DNA from: Corynebacterium flavescens
GTDB lineage: Bacteria; Actinomycetota; Actinomycetes; Mycobacteriales; Mycobacteriaceae
Assembly: GCF_008693105.1 (NCBI RefSeq)
Contig: NZ_VXKK01000031.1
Coordinates: 124,001 to 188,000 of the forward strand
DNA length: 64,000 bases
Reading direction: 5' to 3'
Shown: positions 10,026 through 20,135 of the stretch, piece after piece
Layout: the number at the start of each line of letters is the position of its first letter
How positions within the stretch are numbered: the stretch's first letter is position 1
Made by a program: the position numbers and the translations under genes
Notes under the pieces: model-generated
What the model was told of the DNA's origin: nothing
What the model saw: the letters and a program-made list of their open reading frames with translations, nothing else
The model's database searches: none

Positions 10026-11018
10026 CTATGAGTCTTCAAAAAGCTCCTCAGACAGAGACTCACTAGTATCCGGGATTCGCAGCTCCTCCGCACGCTTATC
10101 CGCCATAGACAGCAAACGGCGGATACGCCCAGCTACGGCATCCTTGGTCATCGGTGGATCAGCCAAGCGACCGAGCTCTTCCAGCGAGGCCTCCTTGTGC
10201 TGAACGCGCAGGAGACCAGCGTCGGCGAGGTGCTCCGGGACATCGTCTCCCAAGATTTCCATTGCCCTCTTAACGCGGGCCGCGGCAGCCACCGCCGCTC
10301 GCGCCGAGCGCCGCAAATTGGCGTCATCGAAGTTATCAAGGCGCTTAGAAGTGTCCTGAGCCTCACGCTTGACGCGTTTCTTCTCCCACGCCAGACGCGT
10401 GACTTGCGCGCCCATACGGGTTAGCAGAGCGCCGATAGCATCGCCGTCTCGCAAGACGACACGATCCGTTCCGCGGGTTTCCTTCGTCTTAGCGGATAGC
10501 CCTAGGCGCCTCGCGCAACCCACGAGAGCCAATGCAGCCTCCTGGCACGGGCACGCAACCTCCAAAGAGGAGGAACGCCCCGGTTCGCTCACAGATCCTT
10601 GCGCCAAAAAAGCGCCCCGCCACGCAGCCTCCGTATCGGAGATCGAGCCCGCGATGACCTGTGGAGGCAGGCCCACCACTAGGTTTCCAGAGCGCGTGAC
10701 CAATCCAAGGCGGCGGGCCAATTCCTTGGCACCGTTGCCGATTCTCAACTGGACGCGAGTCTTCTTATGCGAGCTGCGCGAAGGACCGACCACGTGACTG
10801 GTTGCCTTGATACCAAAAAGCTCATCTAGTTCTGCGATCAGGCGATCGGCGATGCGCTGGCTGTCGAGTTCGATCTCGAAAGACATCTGATCCCCGTGAA
10901 CAAGCAATTCCCCACCGAAGCGCAAAATAGCGGCCACTTCCGCCGAGCGGGCAGACTGACGCGTTAGCGACACCGTGGAAAGCTCATCCTTGATCTGCTC
11001 AGTCAATGAAGCGGTCAA
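10026..11018 (-). CDS. whiA: DNA-binding protein WhiA
   Basis: WhiA is a Gram-positive regulator; in Streptomyces it activates sporulation septation genes, and in non-sporulating relatives it affects division and growth. The 330-residue protein has the N-terminal LAGLIDADG-like homing-endonuclease fold ([15 protein letters not shown] near residue 130) and a C-terminal helix-turn-helix ([23 protein letters not shown] near 285). The start chosen is TTG, giving [13 protein letters not shown], just after AAAGGGGCTAGAGG; a second TTG four codons later is possible. It follows yvcK after 156 bases that hold no clear gene. Confidence 0.94.
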   Translation of the reverse strand: MTASLTEQIKDELSTVSLTRQSARSAEVAAILRFGGELLVHGDQMSFEIELDSQRIADRLIAELDELFGIKATSHVVGPSRSSHKKTRVQLRIGNGAKELARRLGLVTRSGNLVVGLPPQVIAGSISDTEAAWRGAFLAQGSVSEPGRSSSLEVACPCQEAALALVGCARRLGLSAKTKETRGTDRVVLRDGDAIGALLTRMGAQVTRLAWEKKRVKREAQDTSKRLDNFDDANLRRSARAAVAAAARVKRAMEILGDDVPEHLADAGLLRVQHKEASLEELGRLADPPMTKDAVAGRIRRLLSMADKRAEELRIPDTSESLSEELFEDS

Positions 11019-11174
11019 CCTCTAGCCCCTTTCTCAGACTCAAGACCGCCCGGCACAGCGATGGTTTTGATCTCGCCGAGCCTCGGGCGGCATCCATTAA
11101 ACACCTCATCATAGCGCGTGCCCTGGAAGCCTGCGCGCTCGATCTCTTCCAAGCAACCCTGTTGTGGGCACCCG

Positions 11175-12221
11175 TTAACTACTGCGATCTGGAGAGATAT
11201 CCTTCTGATGAGCCTCTGCACTGTTGAACTCGCGATAGATGTCCAAAATCGCCGCTGCAAGCTTGTCTGGGTCATGCTTATTAATCGCAACCCCATCTTC
11301 GGTGACTACTCTGACATCGGCAAATACCACCTTGGCGCCTAAGACTTGAGCTGCTCTTTGCAGGTAGACCCTTTCGCTTTGGGAGGGCAGTGCATTTTCG
11401 TCGACAAGCACGCGGTCAATGCTTAAACTTTGAGCGTGCTGAGCCAAGACGTGGAGGTGCCGCTCCGCGGAGAAACCATGGGTCTCCCCTGGCTCGGCGC
11501 TGAGGTTGAGGATCACAAGCCTTAAGGCATCCGACTCACTGATCGCTTGCACAATGTCCGGCACCAGCACGTGGGGCAGAACCGAACTGAACCAAGAGCC
11601 CGGGCCGAGCGTAATAAGATCCGCCATGTGCAGCGCATCAAGAGCATCGGCATTGGCGGGCGCATCCTCCGGCAAGATCTTTACCCGGCGCACCTGCCCG
11701 GGTGTCGATGCCACAGCCACCTGGCCGCGAACCGGCCTCATTACACGCGGATCATCATCCAGGCCTGCAACCTCTGCCTCGATCTCCAACGGCTGATTGA
11801 CCACGGGGAAAACCCGCCCGCGTGAATTAGTTAGCACTGCGACCACATCGAGAGCCGCCTGATAGTTGTCTAGTACCCCTGTGAGCCCAGCGATGAGCAG
11901 ATTTCCTACCGCGTGGCCAGCCATGGCCCCTGTTCCGCCGAAACGATGCTGTAGGGTTCGCGCCCACAGATCACCGACGGGGTCTTCGCCGGCCAGCGCG
12001 GCCAAAGCCATGCGTAGATCCCCGGGCGGAATGATGTCTAGTTCTCGGCGCAGCCGGCCGGAAGAACCACCATCATCGGCGACGGTGACGATAGCTGATA
12101 TCTGCTCAGCGCCACTTCTCTGCGCGGCGAGCAGGGTCTGATAAAGCCCGTGACCGCCGCCTAGGCTGACCATGTGGGAGGGTGAAGACATAGGCCTAGT
12201 GTTACTCCTTGGTTGGATCAT
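11175..12221 (-). CDS. yvcK: YvcK/CofD-like gluconeogenesis factor
   Basis: YvcK proteins are UDP-sugar-binding factors of the CofD fold that affect cell wall and carbon metabolism; the biochemical activity is unclear. The 348-residue protein shows the nucleotide-binding start SLGGGHGLYQTLLAA, the VTVADDGGSSGRLRRELD block near residue 46, GHAVGNLL near 105 and LGPGSWFSSVLPH near 200. AGGAG five bases before the ATG supports this start over an internal Met at residue 11. It lies 11 bases after rapZ, in the conserved rapZ-yvcK-whiA order. Confidence 0.93.
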   Translation of the reverse strand: MIQPRSNTRPMSSPSHMVSLGGGHGLYQTLLAAQRSGAEQISAIVTVADDGGSSGRLRRELDIIPPGDLRMALAALAGEDPVGDLWARTLQHRFGGTGAMAGHAVGNLLIAGLTGVLDNYQAALDVVAVLTNSRGRVFPVVNQPLEIEAEVAGLDDDPRVMRPVRGQVAVASTPGQVRRVKILPEDAPANADALDALHMADLITLGPGSWFSSVLPHVLVPDIVQAISESDALRLVILNLSAEPGETHGFSAERHLHVLAQHAQSLSIDRVLVDENALPSQSERVYLQRAAQVLGAKVVFADVRVVTEDGVAINKHDPDKLAAAILDIYREFNSAEAHQKDISPDRSS

Positions 12222-12232
12222 GTCTCCTGCCT

Positions 12233-13105
12233 CTATCCGCGCGCAATATCGCGGTGCAGGGTGCTAACCTCGAGCTGTTCGTTGCAGCTGAGGCGCCGGG
12301 CAAGCTCCTCGACAACTGCAACGGAGCGGTGATGGCCGCCGGTACAACCAACGGCCACGGTAATAAAGTTCTTTCCCTCGTGCCGATAGCCAGCAAGCAT
12401 GGAATCAAACATGGTGACGAAGCTGGAGATAAACTCCTCCGCTGCCGGCTGCGAGAGCACGTAGTCAGCCACCGGTTCATCGGTGCCGCGATAGCCACGC
12501 AGCTCCGGAACCCAATAAGGATTGGGTAGGAAGCGCACATCGACCACGAGGTCTGCATCGCGCGGGGAGCCATGCTTGAAGCCAAAGGACTCCACCGTTA
12601 CGTGTTGGCGGTTGCCGCGCATCTCGCCGAAAGAGGCCTCAATTGCGCGGCGAAGATCGTGGATGGAGAGGTTAGTGGTGTCGATGATGACATCGGCACG
12701 ATCACGCAGCTCAGCTAGTACCTCGCGCTCACGTTGAATACCGGCCTTGAGAGTATCTTGGCCCTGCAGAGGATGGGTGCGCCGCACTGAGTCAAAGCGT
12801 CGAATCAACACATCATCCCGGGCGTCGAGGAAGAGCACCGTTGGCTCCATGTCGAGCTTGGTCAACTGGGCAATGGTTTCCATCATTGAGCCGGGGAACA
12901 TGCGGGAGCGCACATCGGTCACGGCCGCGACCTTGTTGACCTCAGTCTCCTTCAGCGCGCACAACTGCAATAGGTCCACGATGGCCCGCGGCGGGATGTT
13001 ATGGGCCACGTAATAGCCCTTGTCCTCCAGGACTTTGGCCGCAGAGGACAAGCCTCCGCCAGACATACCAGTAACGAGGATTGGCGGTGTCTCAAATTGC
13101 GTCAT
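12233..13105 (-). CDS. rapZ: RapZ-like nucleotide-binding protein
   Basis: RapZ family protein (YvcJ); in E. coli it binds small RNAs that control GlmS, and in Bacillus it is a GTPase linked to competence. The N-terminal P-loop region reads [14 protein letters not shown], where the usual GxxGxGKS lysine is replaced by Leu. The [11 protein letters not shown] block near residue 95, the C-terminal [23 protein letters not shown] and the [10 protein letters not shown] motif near 260 are intact. The length, 290, is normal. It sits between uvrC and yvcK. Confidence 0.93.
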   Translation of the reverse strand: MTQFETPPILVTGMSGGGLSSAAKVLEDKGYYVAHNIPPRAIVDLLQLCALKETEVNKVAAVTDVRSRMFPGSMMETIAQLTKLDMEPTVLFLDARDDVLIRRFDSVRRTHPLQGQDTLKAGIQREREVLAELRDRADVIIDTTNLSIHDLRRAIEASFGEMRGNRQHVTVESFGFKHGSPRDADLVVDVRFLPNPYWVPELRGYRGTDEPVADYVLSQPAAEEFISSFVTMFDSMLAGYRHEGKNFITVAVGCTGGHHRSVAVVEELARRLSCNEQLEVSTLHRDIARG

Positions 13106-13179
13106 GACAGTCAGTCTACTTCTTTCTGCCCCGCAGAGCGGAGCTCAAAAAGCCAACTTGAGGCAACTGCTAGAGGCAA

Positions 13180-15246
13180 CTATAGGTGCTGCAAGGAATC
13201 AAATACCGTCTGCGCTAGCTTCGGCCCAAACCCCTTCACCTGCGCGATCTCCTCCACCGTGGCCTGCTTGAGCTGCTTGACTGAACCGAAGTGCTTGACC
13301 AAGTCGGTGCGGCGCTGCGGTCCTAGACCAGGAATGGAATCGAGGACAGAGCTGCGCATGCGTTGAGATCGCTGCTGGCGGTGGTAGGTAATGGCAAAGC
13401 GGTGCGCCTCGTCGCGGATCTGCTGAAGGAGAAATAGAGCCTGCGAGTTTCGGGGCAAGATCACCGGATCGTCCTCGCCGGGGACCCAGATCTCCTCGAG
13501 GCGCTTGGCTAGGCCCACGAGAGTGACGTCGACAATGCCCAACTCATCGAATACTGCCTGCGCGGCTGCCACCTGTGGCGCACCACCGTCAACGATGAAA
13601 AGCTGCGGAGGATAAGCAAAGCGACGTCCCGCCTCGGCGGATTCCTCTATCACCTTCTCCTCGGCAAAGCTCGACTGCTCGAGCTCCTCATCCGGGTTGG
13701 CCCGCTTGTCCTCGTGGTGGCGCCTGAATCGGCGGCGGGTGACCTCTGCTATCGAGCCGACATCGTCGGAGCGCCCGTCACCGGCGGCCTCCTTGATGCG
13801 ATAGCGGCGATAGTCGGACTTGCGCGGCAGACCGTCCTCGAATACCACGAGGGAAGCCACCACATCGGTGCCCTGGATATGGGAAATGTCGGTGCACTCG
13901 ATGCGCAAAGGCGCTTGCTCCATGCCCAACGCTTCCTGGATGTCTTGCAGTGCCGCAGAACGCGCAGTGAGATCTCCCACACGCTTGAGCTTGTGCTGCC
14001 GCAGCTGATCCTTGGCGTTGCGCTCGACGGTCTCTAGAAGTGCGCGCTTGTCCCCGCGCTGGGGAACGCGGATGTCGATCTTCGCGCCACGCAGCTCCTC
14101 GAGGACGGAAACAACTTCCGGGGCCTCCTCCGGCATGACTTGGACCAAGATCTCGCGCGGGATAACCCGCACCGCCTTGGCGTGGGCGTGGGACTCTTGG
14201 TCGACCCCGCGCCGGGTGACATCGGCAGCTAGGGCGGCATCCTCAATTATCTCCTCTTGCTCCCGCTCGACGGCGTCGGAATAAAACTGGATGAGGAAGT
14301 TCTGCAACAAGGCGGGCAGCGAGGGATCCGCGTCGCCCTCCTCTAGTGGCTGCGCGGTGGCTTCATCACCCACCCGCTCGACAACCCAGCCGCGCTGGCC
14401 GCGAATCCGCCCATCGCGGACGTGAAAAATCTGCACGGCGGCCTCGAGCTGATCGGAGCTAAAAGCAATGAGATCCGCATCCGTCCCATCGGAGAAAACC
14501 ACTGCCTGCTGCTCCATGATCTTGTTGATTGCGCCCAGATCATCACGCAGCCGCGCAGCCCTTTCAAACTCCAGGTTCTCCGCCGCCTCCTCCATCTGCT
14601 TGTTGAGCTGGCGCACGACGGGGGCGGTGTTGCCGTTCATGAAAGAAATAAGTCTATTGACCGTCGCGCGATGCTCTTCTTTGCTCACTCGACCGATGCA
14701 CGGCGCATCACACTTGCCGATATAGCCCAAGAGGCAAGGCCGCCCCAAGCGTTCATGGCGGTTATATACGCCCTTGGCGCAGGTGCGCATGGGAAACACG
14801 CGCGTGAGAAGATCGAGAGTTTCTCTGACCGCCCAGGCATGGGAATAAGGGCCGAAGTAGCGAACTCCCTTGCGCCGCGGACCGCGGTAGAAGAAGGCCC
14901 GCGGGACGGTTTCCCCCACGGAGACTGCCAACATTGGATACGTCTTGTCATCGCGATACATGACGTTGAAGCGGGGATCAAAGCGTTTGATCCACGTGTA
15001 CTCCAGCTGTAGTGCCTCTACTTCGCTGGCGACGACGGTCCACTCCACCGAAGCGGCGGTGAGCACCATCTGCCGGGTCCGCGGATGCAGCTGGGTTAAG
15101 TCCTGGAAATAGTTGGAAAGGCGAGCCCGCAGGTTCTTCGCCTTACCTACATAGATGACTCGCCGATTTTCGTCCCTGAACTTATAGACGCCCGGATCTG
15201 TAGGTATCGCACCTGGTGCGGGGCGATAGGTCGTGGGATCTGCCAT
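13180..15246 (-). CDS. uvrC: UvrABC excision nuclease subunit C
   Basis: UvrC makes both incisions around bulky DNA lesions in nucleotide excision repair. The 688-residue protein has the N-terminal GIY-YIG nuclease ([20 protein letters not shown] near residue 18, with catalytic Arg downstream), a UVR motif near 205 that binds UvrB, the RNase H-like nuclease (CTDISHIQG and [13 protein letters not shown]) in the C-terminal half, and tandem helix-hairpin-helix motifs at the end ([19 protein letters not shown]). The start has only a weak ribosome site. It is downstream of the PH-domain gene. Confidence 0.96.
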   Translation of the reverse strand: MADPTTYRPAPGAIPTDPGVYKFRDENRRVIYVGKAKNLRARLSNYFQDLTQLHPRTRQMVLTAASVEWTVVASEVEALQLEYTWIKRFDPRFNVMYRDDKTYPMLAVSVGETVPRAFFYRGPRRKGVRYFGPYSHAWAVRETLDLLTRVFPMRTCAKGVYNRHERLGRPCLLGYIGKCDAPCIGRVSKEEHRATVNRLISFMNGNTAPVVRQLNKQMEEAAENLEFERAARLRDDLGAINKIMEQQAVVFSDGTDADLIAFSSDQLEAAVQIFHVRDGRIRGQRGWVVERVGDEATAQPLEEGDADPSLPALLQNFLIQFYSDAVEREQEEIIEDAALAADVTRRGVDQESHAHAKAVRVIPREILVQVMPEEAPEVVSVLEELRGAKIDIRVPQRGDKRALLETVERNAKDQLRQHKLKRVGDLTARSAALQDIQEALGMEQAPLRIECTDISHIQGTDVVASLVVFEDGLPRKSDYRRYRIKEAAGDGRSDDVGSIAEVTRRRFRRHHEDKRANPDEELEQSSFAEEKVIEESAEAGRRFAYPPQLFIVDGGAPQVAAAQAVFDELGIVDVTLVGLAKRLEEIWVPGEDDPVILPRNSQALFLLQQIRDEAHRFAITYHRQQRSQRMRSSVLDSIPGLGPQRRTDLVKHFGSVKQLKQATVEEIAQVKGFGPKLAQTVFDSLQHL

Positions 15247-15257
15247 GCACGCCCCGC

Positions 15258-15830
15258 CTAATCTTGGGGCATGTATTTGGCTTCCAGGTCACGGAAGCGC
15301 CGCACGCTGTCAATGACGGTGGACTTGTCCCCTGACTGCAAGGCCCAGACCGGAACGTATTCGAAATTAGGCAGCTCCAGGCGTGCCATCCGGTCTCCCT
15401 CGGGAAAAGAAAGCCCGTAGAGAACCTGCCAGGGATAAAAACGCGTGCCCACAATGTTGCGGACCTCTACCCCATCCGAATTCGCCCGCAGGCGCGGACG
15501 GGTGAGAGCCAACCACGACAGGAAAGAGATCAAGACTCCCACTCCGGGGAACGCGAACTTATCCAAGGTATCGACGGAAGCGCCGGTAAAAGAAATATCT
15601 AGTGTTACGCCCATAAAGATATGCGCCGCCATAACGACGACAACCCAGCCGATTGCGACTTTGCGCAAGAATGGCGACTTGACCTCGAACTCCCAGGGTT
15701 TCTGCGAGGTCATGGCGAAAGGATCAGCGGTGGTATAAGCCAGCACCTCGGATTCACTCAAACGCGGATCCTGAGGCTTCGAACCCTCATTATCCTGCGC
15801 CGATGAATGAGATGCATGTGCTTCGGTCAT
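15258..15830 (-). CDS. Small membrane protein with a PH-like domain (Cfp6-type)
   Basis: A 190-residue protein with a polar N-terminus, two hydrophobic segments at about 57-75 and 85-105, then a PH-like beta domain ([17 protein letters not shown] and [17 protein letters not shown]). This is the layout of the actinobacterial low-molecular-weight antigen 6 family (bPH_6). The function is unknown. GAGGGAAA precedes the ATG. Its position between ribH and uvrC is kept in other corynebacteria, but nothing ties it to riboflavin synthesis. Confidence 0.8.
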   Translation of the reverse strand: MTEAHASHSSAQDNEGSKPQDPRLSESEVLAYTTADPFAMTSQKPWEFEVKSPFLRKVAIGWVVVVMAAHIFMGVTLDISFTGASVDTLDKFAFPGVGVLISFLSWLALTRPRLRANSDGVEVRNIVGTRFYPWQVLYGLSFPEGDRMARLELPNFEYVPVWALQSGDKSTVIDSVRRFRDLEAKYMPQD

Positions 15831-15853
15831 AATTTTCCCTCTTGTATCCCGCG

Positions 15854-16333
15854 CTAGTGTTCTAATCCATTGATTCTACGCAACTGCAGCGCAGTGTCTA
15901 AAGCCGCGAGCATTGCCTCTGCACCTTTATCTTCGACAGAGCCCTCAAATCCCGCGCGATCCACCGCTTGTTGGTGATCATTGACGGTGAGAATGCCATT
16001 GCCCACTGGGGTGGATTCATCTAGGGCAATCCGCGTCAAACCCTGCGTTACGGAATCGCAGACGTAGTCAAAGTGCGGAGTTCCTCCTCGCACCACGCAC
16101 CCCAACGCCACCACGGCATCGTAGCGACGCGCAGCCGCCTGCACGGCGACGGGCAGTTCGAGGGCGCCGACCACGCGGAACTGATCGACCTGTGCGCCGT
16201 TGGCACGAGCCGTCTCGACCGCACGTTCGTGCAGGTGATCACAGATTTCAGCGTTCCACGTGGAAGTGATGACGGCTACCTTGAGCCCGCGCGCATCGAC
16301 CTCGGCGAGATCTGGAAGTCCTTCTTTGCTCAC
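15854..16333 (-). CDS. ribH: 6,7-dimethyl-8-ribityllumazine synthase
   Basis: Condenses the RibA-derived ribitylaminopyrimidine with dihydroxybutanone phosphate, the penultimate riboflavin step. The 159-residue protein has [12 protein letters not shown] near residue 24, [20 protein letters not shown] [14 protein letters not shown] near 55, [17 protein letters not shown] near 75 with the catalytic His, and [18 protein letters not shown] near 112. The start is GTG with AAGGAG ten bases upstream. It is the last rib gene, downstream of ribBA. Confidence 0.96.
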   Translation of the reverse strand: MSKEGLPDLAEVDARGLKVAVITSTWNAEICDHLHERAVETARANGAQVDQFRVVGALELPVAVQAAARRYDAVVALGCVVRGGTPHFDYVCDSVTQGLTRIALDESTPVGNGILTVNDHQQAVDRAGFEGSVEDKGAEAMLAALDTALQLRRINGLEH

Positions 16334-16355
16334 TGGAAACCACTCCTTAGGCTTT

Positions 16356-16379
16356 CAATATTCAGTCAGGCAATATTCA
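16356..16379. repeat. Short direct repeat between ribBA and ribH
   Basis: CAATATTCA occurs at 16356-16364 and 16371-16379, period 15, inside the 96-base gap that separates ribBA from ribH. Confidence 0.6.
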
Positions 16380-16429
16380 ATCTTGGGTATGGGCTATTCC
16401 GCCCTGCCGGAGACAACCGGCCTTCAAGC

Positions 16430-17695
16430 CTAGCGCGAGTGCGCCGCATCCCATTCCGCGACCTGCGGGAGATCGTGGCCCATGCGGTCGCGCTTGGTGC
16501 GCAGATACTCAATGTTATCCTCGTTCGCTGCGACTGCCAGGGTGGTGTGATGGGTCGAATCCACGCCGAAGCCGACGAGTCCCTCCCCCTTATGAGGATT
16601 GTTGGTCAAGAGATTGACGGACTTGATGCCCAGGTCCCGCAGAATCTGACCGGCCACCGAATACTCGCGCGCGTCCTCCGGCAGGCCCTGCTCTAGATTA
16701 GCGTCCACCGTATCGAGGCCTTCATCCTGCAGACGGTAGGCCTCCAGCTTCTTGAGCAGCCCAATTCCGCGGCCTTCTTGACCGCGCAGGTAGATGATGA
16801 CCCCAGAACCATTTTCCTGAATCTCGCGCATCGAAGCCTGCAGCTGCGAACCGCAATCACACCGCCGCGATCCGAAAACATCCCCGGTCAGGCATTCCGA
16901 ATGCACGCGCACGAGGACGTCTTCGGCACCGCGCAGCTTGTCGACGTCCCCTGCCACCAAGGCCACATGCGCTGTACCGTCTATCTGATGGCGATAGCCT
17001 AGGACGCGGAAATAGCCATAATCCGTGGGCAGACGCGTGGATACCTCGCGCACAACCTGCGTCTCGTGGTGTCGGCGCCACTCTATGAGCTGATCGATGG
17101 AGATCATGGTCAGGCCGTGCTCGTCTGCGAATCGGCGCAGCTCCGGCGACCTAGCCATATCCGTGGGATCCTCGGCGGAAACAATTTCACACAGCACACC
17201 GGCTGGCCGCAGGCCGGCTAGGCGCGCAAGATCCACCGAAGCCTCGGTGTGTCCATCGCGCTCCAACACGCCGCCCGGGCGTGCCGCCAGCGGCACGACG
17301 TGGCCTGGGCGGGTGAAGTCACCGGGAGTGGTCGAGGGATCAGCCAGGCGGCGGATAGTCTCCGCGCGCGAGGTGGCCGAGATGCCGGTGCTGCCAGTGG
17401 CGGCATCCACCGTGACGGTATAGGCGGTATGGCGGACGTCTTGGTTATTGGCCATCATGGGCGGCAGGTTCAGCCGCGCGCAATCTTCCGGCATCAACGG
17501 AGCGCAGATATAACCAGAGGTATAGCGCACCATGAAGCCCACCAGCTCTGGAGTGGCTAGCTCGGCCGCGAAGATGAGATCTCCCTCGTTCTCGCGGTCC
17601 TCATTGTCCACCACCACCACGGGTTTACCAGCGGCGATGTCAGCGATAGCCTGGTCAACAGTATCTAGGCGCGTCTTGTTTTCAGCGGAGCTCAT
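16430..17695 (-). CDS. ribBA: Bifunctional DHBP synthase / GTP cyclohydrolase II
   Basis: One protein for the two branch entries of riboflavin synthesis. The N-terminal half (about 1-205) makes 3,4-dihydroxy-2-butanone-4-phosphate from ribulose-5-phosphate, with the acidic metal loop [13 protein letters not shown] and the conserved [13 protein letters not shown]. The C-terminal half opens the GTP ring; zinc Cys residues lie in [20 protein letters not shown] and the QEGRGIGLL loop follows. The 421-residue length is normal. The gene starts six bases after ribE. Its ribulose-5-phosphate substrate can be supplied by the nearby rpe. Confidence 0.97.
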   Translation of the reverse strand: MSSAENKTRLDTVDQAIADIAAGKPVVVVDNEDRENEGDLIFAAELATPELVGFMVRYTSGYICAPLMPEDCARLNLPPMMANNQDVRHTAYTVTVDAATGSTGISATSRAETIRRLADPSTTPGDFTRPGHVVPLAARPGGVLERDGHTEASVDLARLAGLRPAGVLCEIVSAEDPTDMARSPELRRFADEHGLTMISIDQLIEWRRHHETQVVREVSTRLPTDYGYFRVLGYRHQIDGTAHVALVAGDVDKLRGAEDVLVRVHSECLTGDVFGSRRCDCGSQLQASMREIQENGSGVIIYLRGQEGRGIGLLKKLEAYRLQDEGLDTVDANLEQGLPEDAREYSVAGQILRDLGIKSVNLLTNNPHKGEGLVGFGVDSTHHTTLAVAANEDNIEYLRTKRDRMGHDLPQVAEWDAAHSR

Positions 17696-17701
17696 GGTGA
17701 T

Positions 17702-18322
17702 CTAGTTTAGTCCCTGCTCCGATGTGGAAGTACTGCGGGTATCCAACATCTTCTCGACATACTTCGCCAGCACATCAACCTCTAGATTCACCACGTCACC
17801 GACCTCGATGGTTCCCAAAATGGTGTCGCGCAACGTCGTCGGAATGAGGGAAACCTCGAACCAGTCCGGACCGACCGCACTTACCGTAAGCGAGGTGCCA
17901 CTCACCGCGATCGATCCCTTCTCCACCACGTAGCGCGCCAGCTGCTCCAGCAAGGAGAAGCGGAAAACCTCCCAGTGCTCGGAGGGGCGACGCCCGACAA
18001 GTCGGGCCGTGGAATCCACGTGCCCCTGCATGAGATGCCCGCCCAGCCGTGTCGTGGGAAGCAAGGCGCGCTCCAGATTCACCGGGCTTCCAGTCTTCAG
18101 CTGCCCGAGCGCCGAGCGGTCGAGGGACTCTTGCATCACGTCTGCCCAAAAAGCAGAATCAGCCAGGTCCGCCACGGTCAGGCACACGCCGTTGACTGCG
18201 ATGGAATCTCCCAGCTGGGCATCTTCCACAATAAGCGGAGCAGTGATCTCAATTCGCAGTGCATCATCGAGCACCTGCAGGGAGGCAACCTTGCCCACTT
18301 CTTCCACGAGTCCAGTAAACAC
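17702..18322 (-). CDS. ribE: Riboflavin synthase alpha chain
   Basis: Dismutates two lumazine molecules into riboflavin and the pyrimidine precursor. Two lumazine-binding halves are visible: N-terminal FTGLVEEVG with VNGVCLTVADL near residue 45 and GGHLMQGHVD near 95, then the second half with VSGTSLTVSAVG near 145. The usual N-terminus is MFTGLVEE, which matches a GTG at 18322 with AAGGA nine bases upstream; the ATG at 18328 is in frame but only three bases from AAGGA. It lies between ribD and ribBA. Confidence 0.95.
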   Translation of the reverse strand: MFTGLVEEVGKVASLQVLDDALRIEITAPLIVEDAQLGDSIAVNGVCLTVADLADSAFWADVMQESLDRSALGQLKTGSPVNLERALLPTTRLGGHLMQGHVDSTARLVGRRPSEHWEVFRFSLLEQLARYVVEKGSIAVSGTSLTVSAVGPDWFEVSLIPTTLRDTILGTIEVGDVVNLEVDVLAKYVEKMLDTRSTSTSEQGLN

Positions 18323-18406
18323 GTACATTCTTCCTTCGCTAGCTTGGCTTACTTGCTTGCTACTTTTTAGTTTAAGCTTGAGTTCACTCTAAGCCCCCGC
18401 CGCGGG

Positions 18407-19441
18407 CTAGCGCGCATATTCAATCAGGACGTCCTCGCCCAAGGCAATAGTCTCGACTCGGTGAAAACGCGGCGCTAAGGCCAGAGTCTGGACAAGAGCG
18501 CGATCCAGCACTCCGCGACCTGCACCCAAGAGCACTGGCGCGACATAGGCCGAGATGGCGTCGACGAGATCTGCCTCGAGAAAAGCACTGGCCAGCCCTG
18601 CGCCGCCCTCGACGAGTACGTCGCGGGCACCTTCTGCGTAGAGACCGACTAGAGCTTCCTCCACGCTGGGGTATTGCTCGTAGCCCAAGCGGCGCAGGTT
18701 GCGCGCGACATCCCCGGCAGCGGTCAGATCGCGGCGGCCTATGACAACGCGCCGTGGCTGATGCTCACTCAGCGAACCATCCGGGTAACGCGCGGTCAAG
18801 GAGGGATCATCCGCGAAGGCGGTGCCCGTGCCGATGATGATGGCGTCACGGCGCGCGCGGTCCGCATGCACCCACTGCCGCGCCTGAGTTCCCGTTATCC
18901 ATTGGCTGGTGCCGTCAATGGCGGCGGTGAATCCGTCGAGAGTTTGGGCGAACTTCAGCGTGACGTGCGGGCGCTGTTCACGCACCGACAGCAGCCAGGG
19001 GATCAGTGCATCTGACACTCCGGCGGCATCCGGCGCGCTTACCTGGCGAACCTTTAACCCTGCGGCCGCCAAGGCCGCGGCACCACCGGTAGCCACGGGG
19101 TTAGGATCAGCATGCAGATAGTCAACAGCAGCGATGCCGGCAGCAATGAGAGCCTGGCTACAAGGGCCGGTGCGCCCAGTGTGGTTGCAGGGCTCCAGGG
19201 TGACCACGGCTGTGCCACCCCGCGCGCGCTCACCGGCGGCGCGTAGGGCCATTATCTCCGCGTGTGCGGAGCCGGGCGGCTGGGTAGCACCGACACCGAC
19301 GATCTCGCCCTCGGCATTGAGGATGACGGCCCCGACCGGCGGGTTTGGGCTGGTCAGGCCGCGGACACTGTCCCCGGCACGCATTGCCTCTACGAGGGCG
19401 CTGCGCGCCACCGACTCAGCGATCGCTGGCTTAGCGCCCAT
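18407..19441 (-). CDS. ribD: Bifunctional riboflavin deaminase/reductase RibD
   Basis: Deaminates the GTP cyclohydrolase product and then reduces its ribose. The N-terminal zinc deaminase has the HAE motif in GSAHAEIMAL and the Cys pair in PCNHTGRTGPCSQALI. The C-terminal reductase begins at PHVTLKFAQTLDGFTA. The ATG at 19441 (MGAKPAIAES) gives 344 residues, the normal size, and overlaps the rpe end by 11 bases; a longer upstream frame has an Arg/Pro-rich start that is a shadow of rpe. Confidence 0.95.
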   Translation of the reverse strand: MGAKPAIAESVARSALVEAMRAGDSVRGLTSPNPPVGAVILNAEGEIVGVGATQPPGSAHAEIMALRAAGERARGGTAVVTLEPCNHTGRTGPCSQALIAAGIAAVDYLHADPNPVATGGAAALAAAGLKVRQVSAPDAAGVSDALIPWLLSVREQRPHVTLKFAQTLDGFTAAIDGTSQWITGTQARQWVHADRARRDAIIIGTGTAFADDPSLTARYPDGSLSEHQPRRVVIGRRDLTAAGDVARNLRRLGYEQYPSVEEALVGLYAEGARDVLVEGGAGLASAFLEADLVDAISAYVAPVLLGAGRGVLDRALVQTLALAPRFHRVETIALGEDVLIEYAR

Positions 19442-20111
19442 CACGGGCCTGCGCCGCGAGGGCGCGCAACTCCTCCACGGCGGCCTCCTTGTCGGCCTGG
19501 CTATAGATGGCCGAGCCGGCAACGAAGGCGTCGCAACCGGCCGCTGCAGACTCCGCGATCGTTGCCGCAGAGATTCCCCCGTCGATCTCGACGAGGGTTT
19601 CCAGGCCTTGCTTGTCGATGGCCGCGCGGAGCGCTCTTACCTTCTCAAGCATCTCTGGCATGAACTCCTGGCCTCCGAAACCTGGCTCGACAGACATGAC
19701 GAGGACGAGATCGAAGTGATGAAGCTTATCCAGCCAGGGCTCGATGGGGGTGCCAGGCTTGATGGAAAAACCGGCGCCGACTCCCAGACTGCGAATCTTC
19801 TCCGCCAGCTCCACTGCGGCTTCTTGGCCTTCAACCGCTTCGACGTGGAAGATGAGATGATCCGCGCCTGCCTTGGCATAGGTCTCAACCCACCGCGCGG
19901 GATCCTCGATCATCAGGTGTACGTCAAGGATACGATCAGTGAGCCCGTCGACCGTGGCCGTAATATCCGGGCCGAAGGAAAGATTGGGAACGAAGTGCCC
20001 ATCCATGATGTCGACGTGAATCCAATCAGCATTGGACACGGCGCCGATTTCTTCACCTAGACGGGAGAAATCGGCGGCCAAGATAGACGGGGAAATAATG
20101 GGTGCAGACAT
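19431..20111 (-). CDS. rpe: Ribulose-phosphate 3-epimerase
   Basis: Interconverts ribulose-5-phosphate and xylulose-5-phosphate in the pentose phosphate pathway. The 226-residue TIM barrel shows ISPSILAADFSRLGEE at the start, HVDIMDGHFVPNLSFGPD with metal-binding His and Asp near residue 33, HLMIEDP near 66, VMSVEPGFGGQ near 140 and VDGGI-equivalent EIDGGISAATI near 178. It is the first gene of the riboflavin run and its substrate is also the RibB substrate, a sensible link. Confidence 0.96.
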   Translation of the reverse strand: MSAPIISPSILAADFSRLGEEIGAVSNADWIHVDIMDGHFVPNLSFGPDITATVDGLTDRILDVHLMIEDPARWVETYAKAGADHLIFHVEAVEGQEAAVELAEKIRSLGVGAGFSIKPGTPIEPWLDKLHHFDLVLVMSVEPGFGGQEFMPEMLEKVRALRAAIDKQGLETLVEIDGGISAATIAESAAAGCDAFVAGSAIYSQADKEAAVEELRALAAQARDGR

Positions 20112-20135
20112 AGTGTTCTATTCTAGCCTTCCCGG

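Noticed and set aside
11015..11296. 93-codon minus-strand frame spanning the yvcK/whiA gap
   Set aside because: Most of it overlaps yvcK in another frame. The gap portion has no ribosome site and no recognisable motif, although the 156-base gap is otherwise unexplained.
19442..19522. N-terminal extension of ribD
   Set aside because: The extra residues are Arg/Pro-rich, overlap rpe in another frame and are not part of the RibD family.
20112..20135. FMN riboswitch for the rib genes
   Set aside because: The rib genes follow rpe and rsmB with tiny spacings, leaving no room for an RFN element, and none is seen in the ribE, ribBA or ribH gaps.
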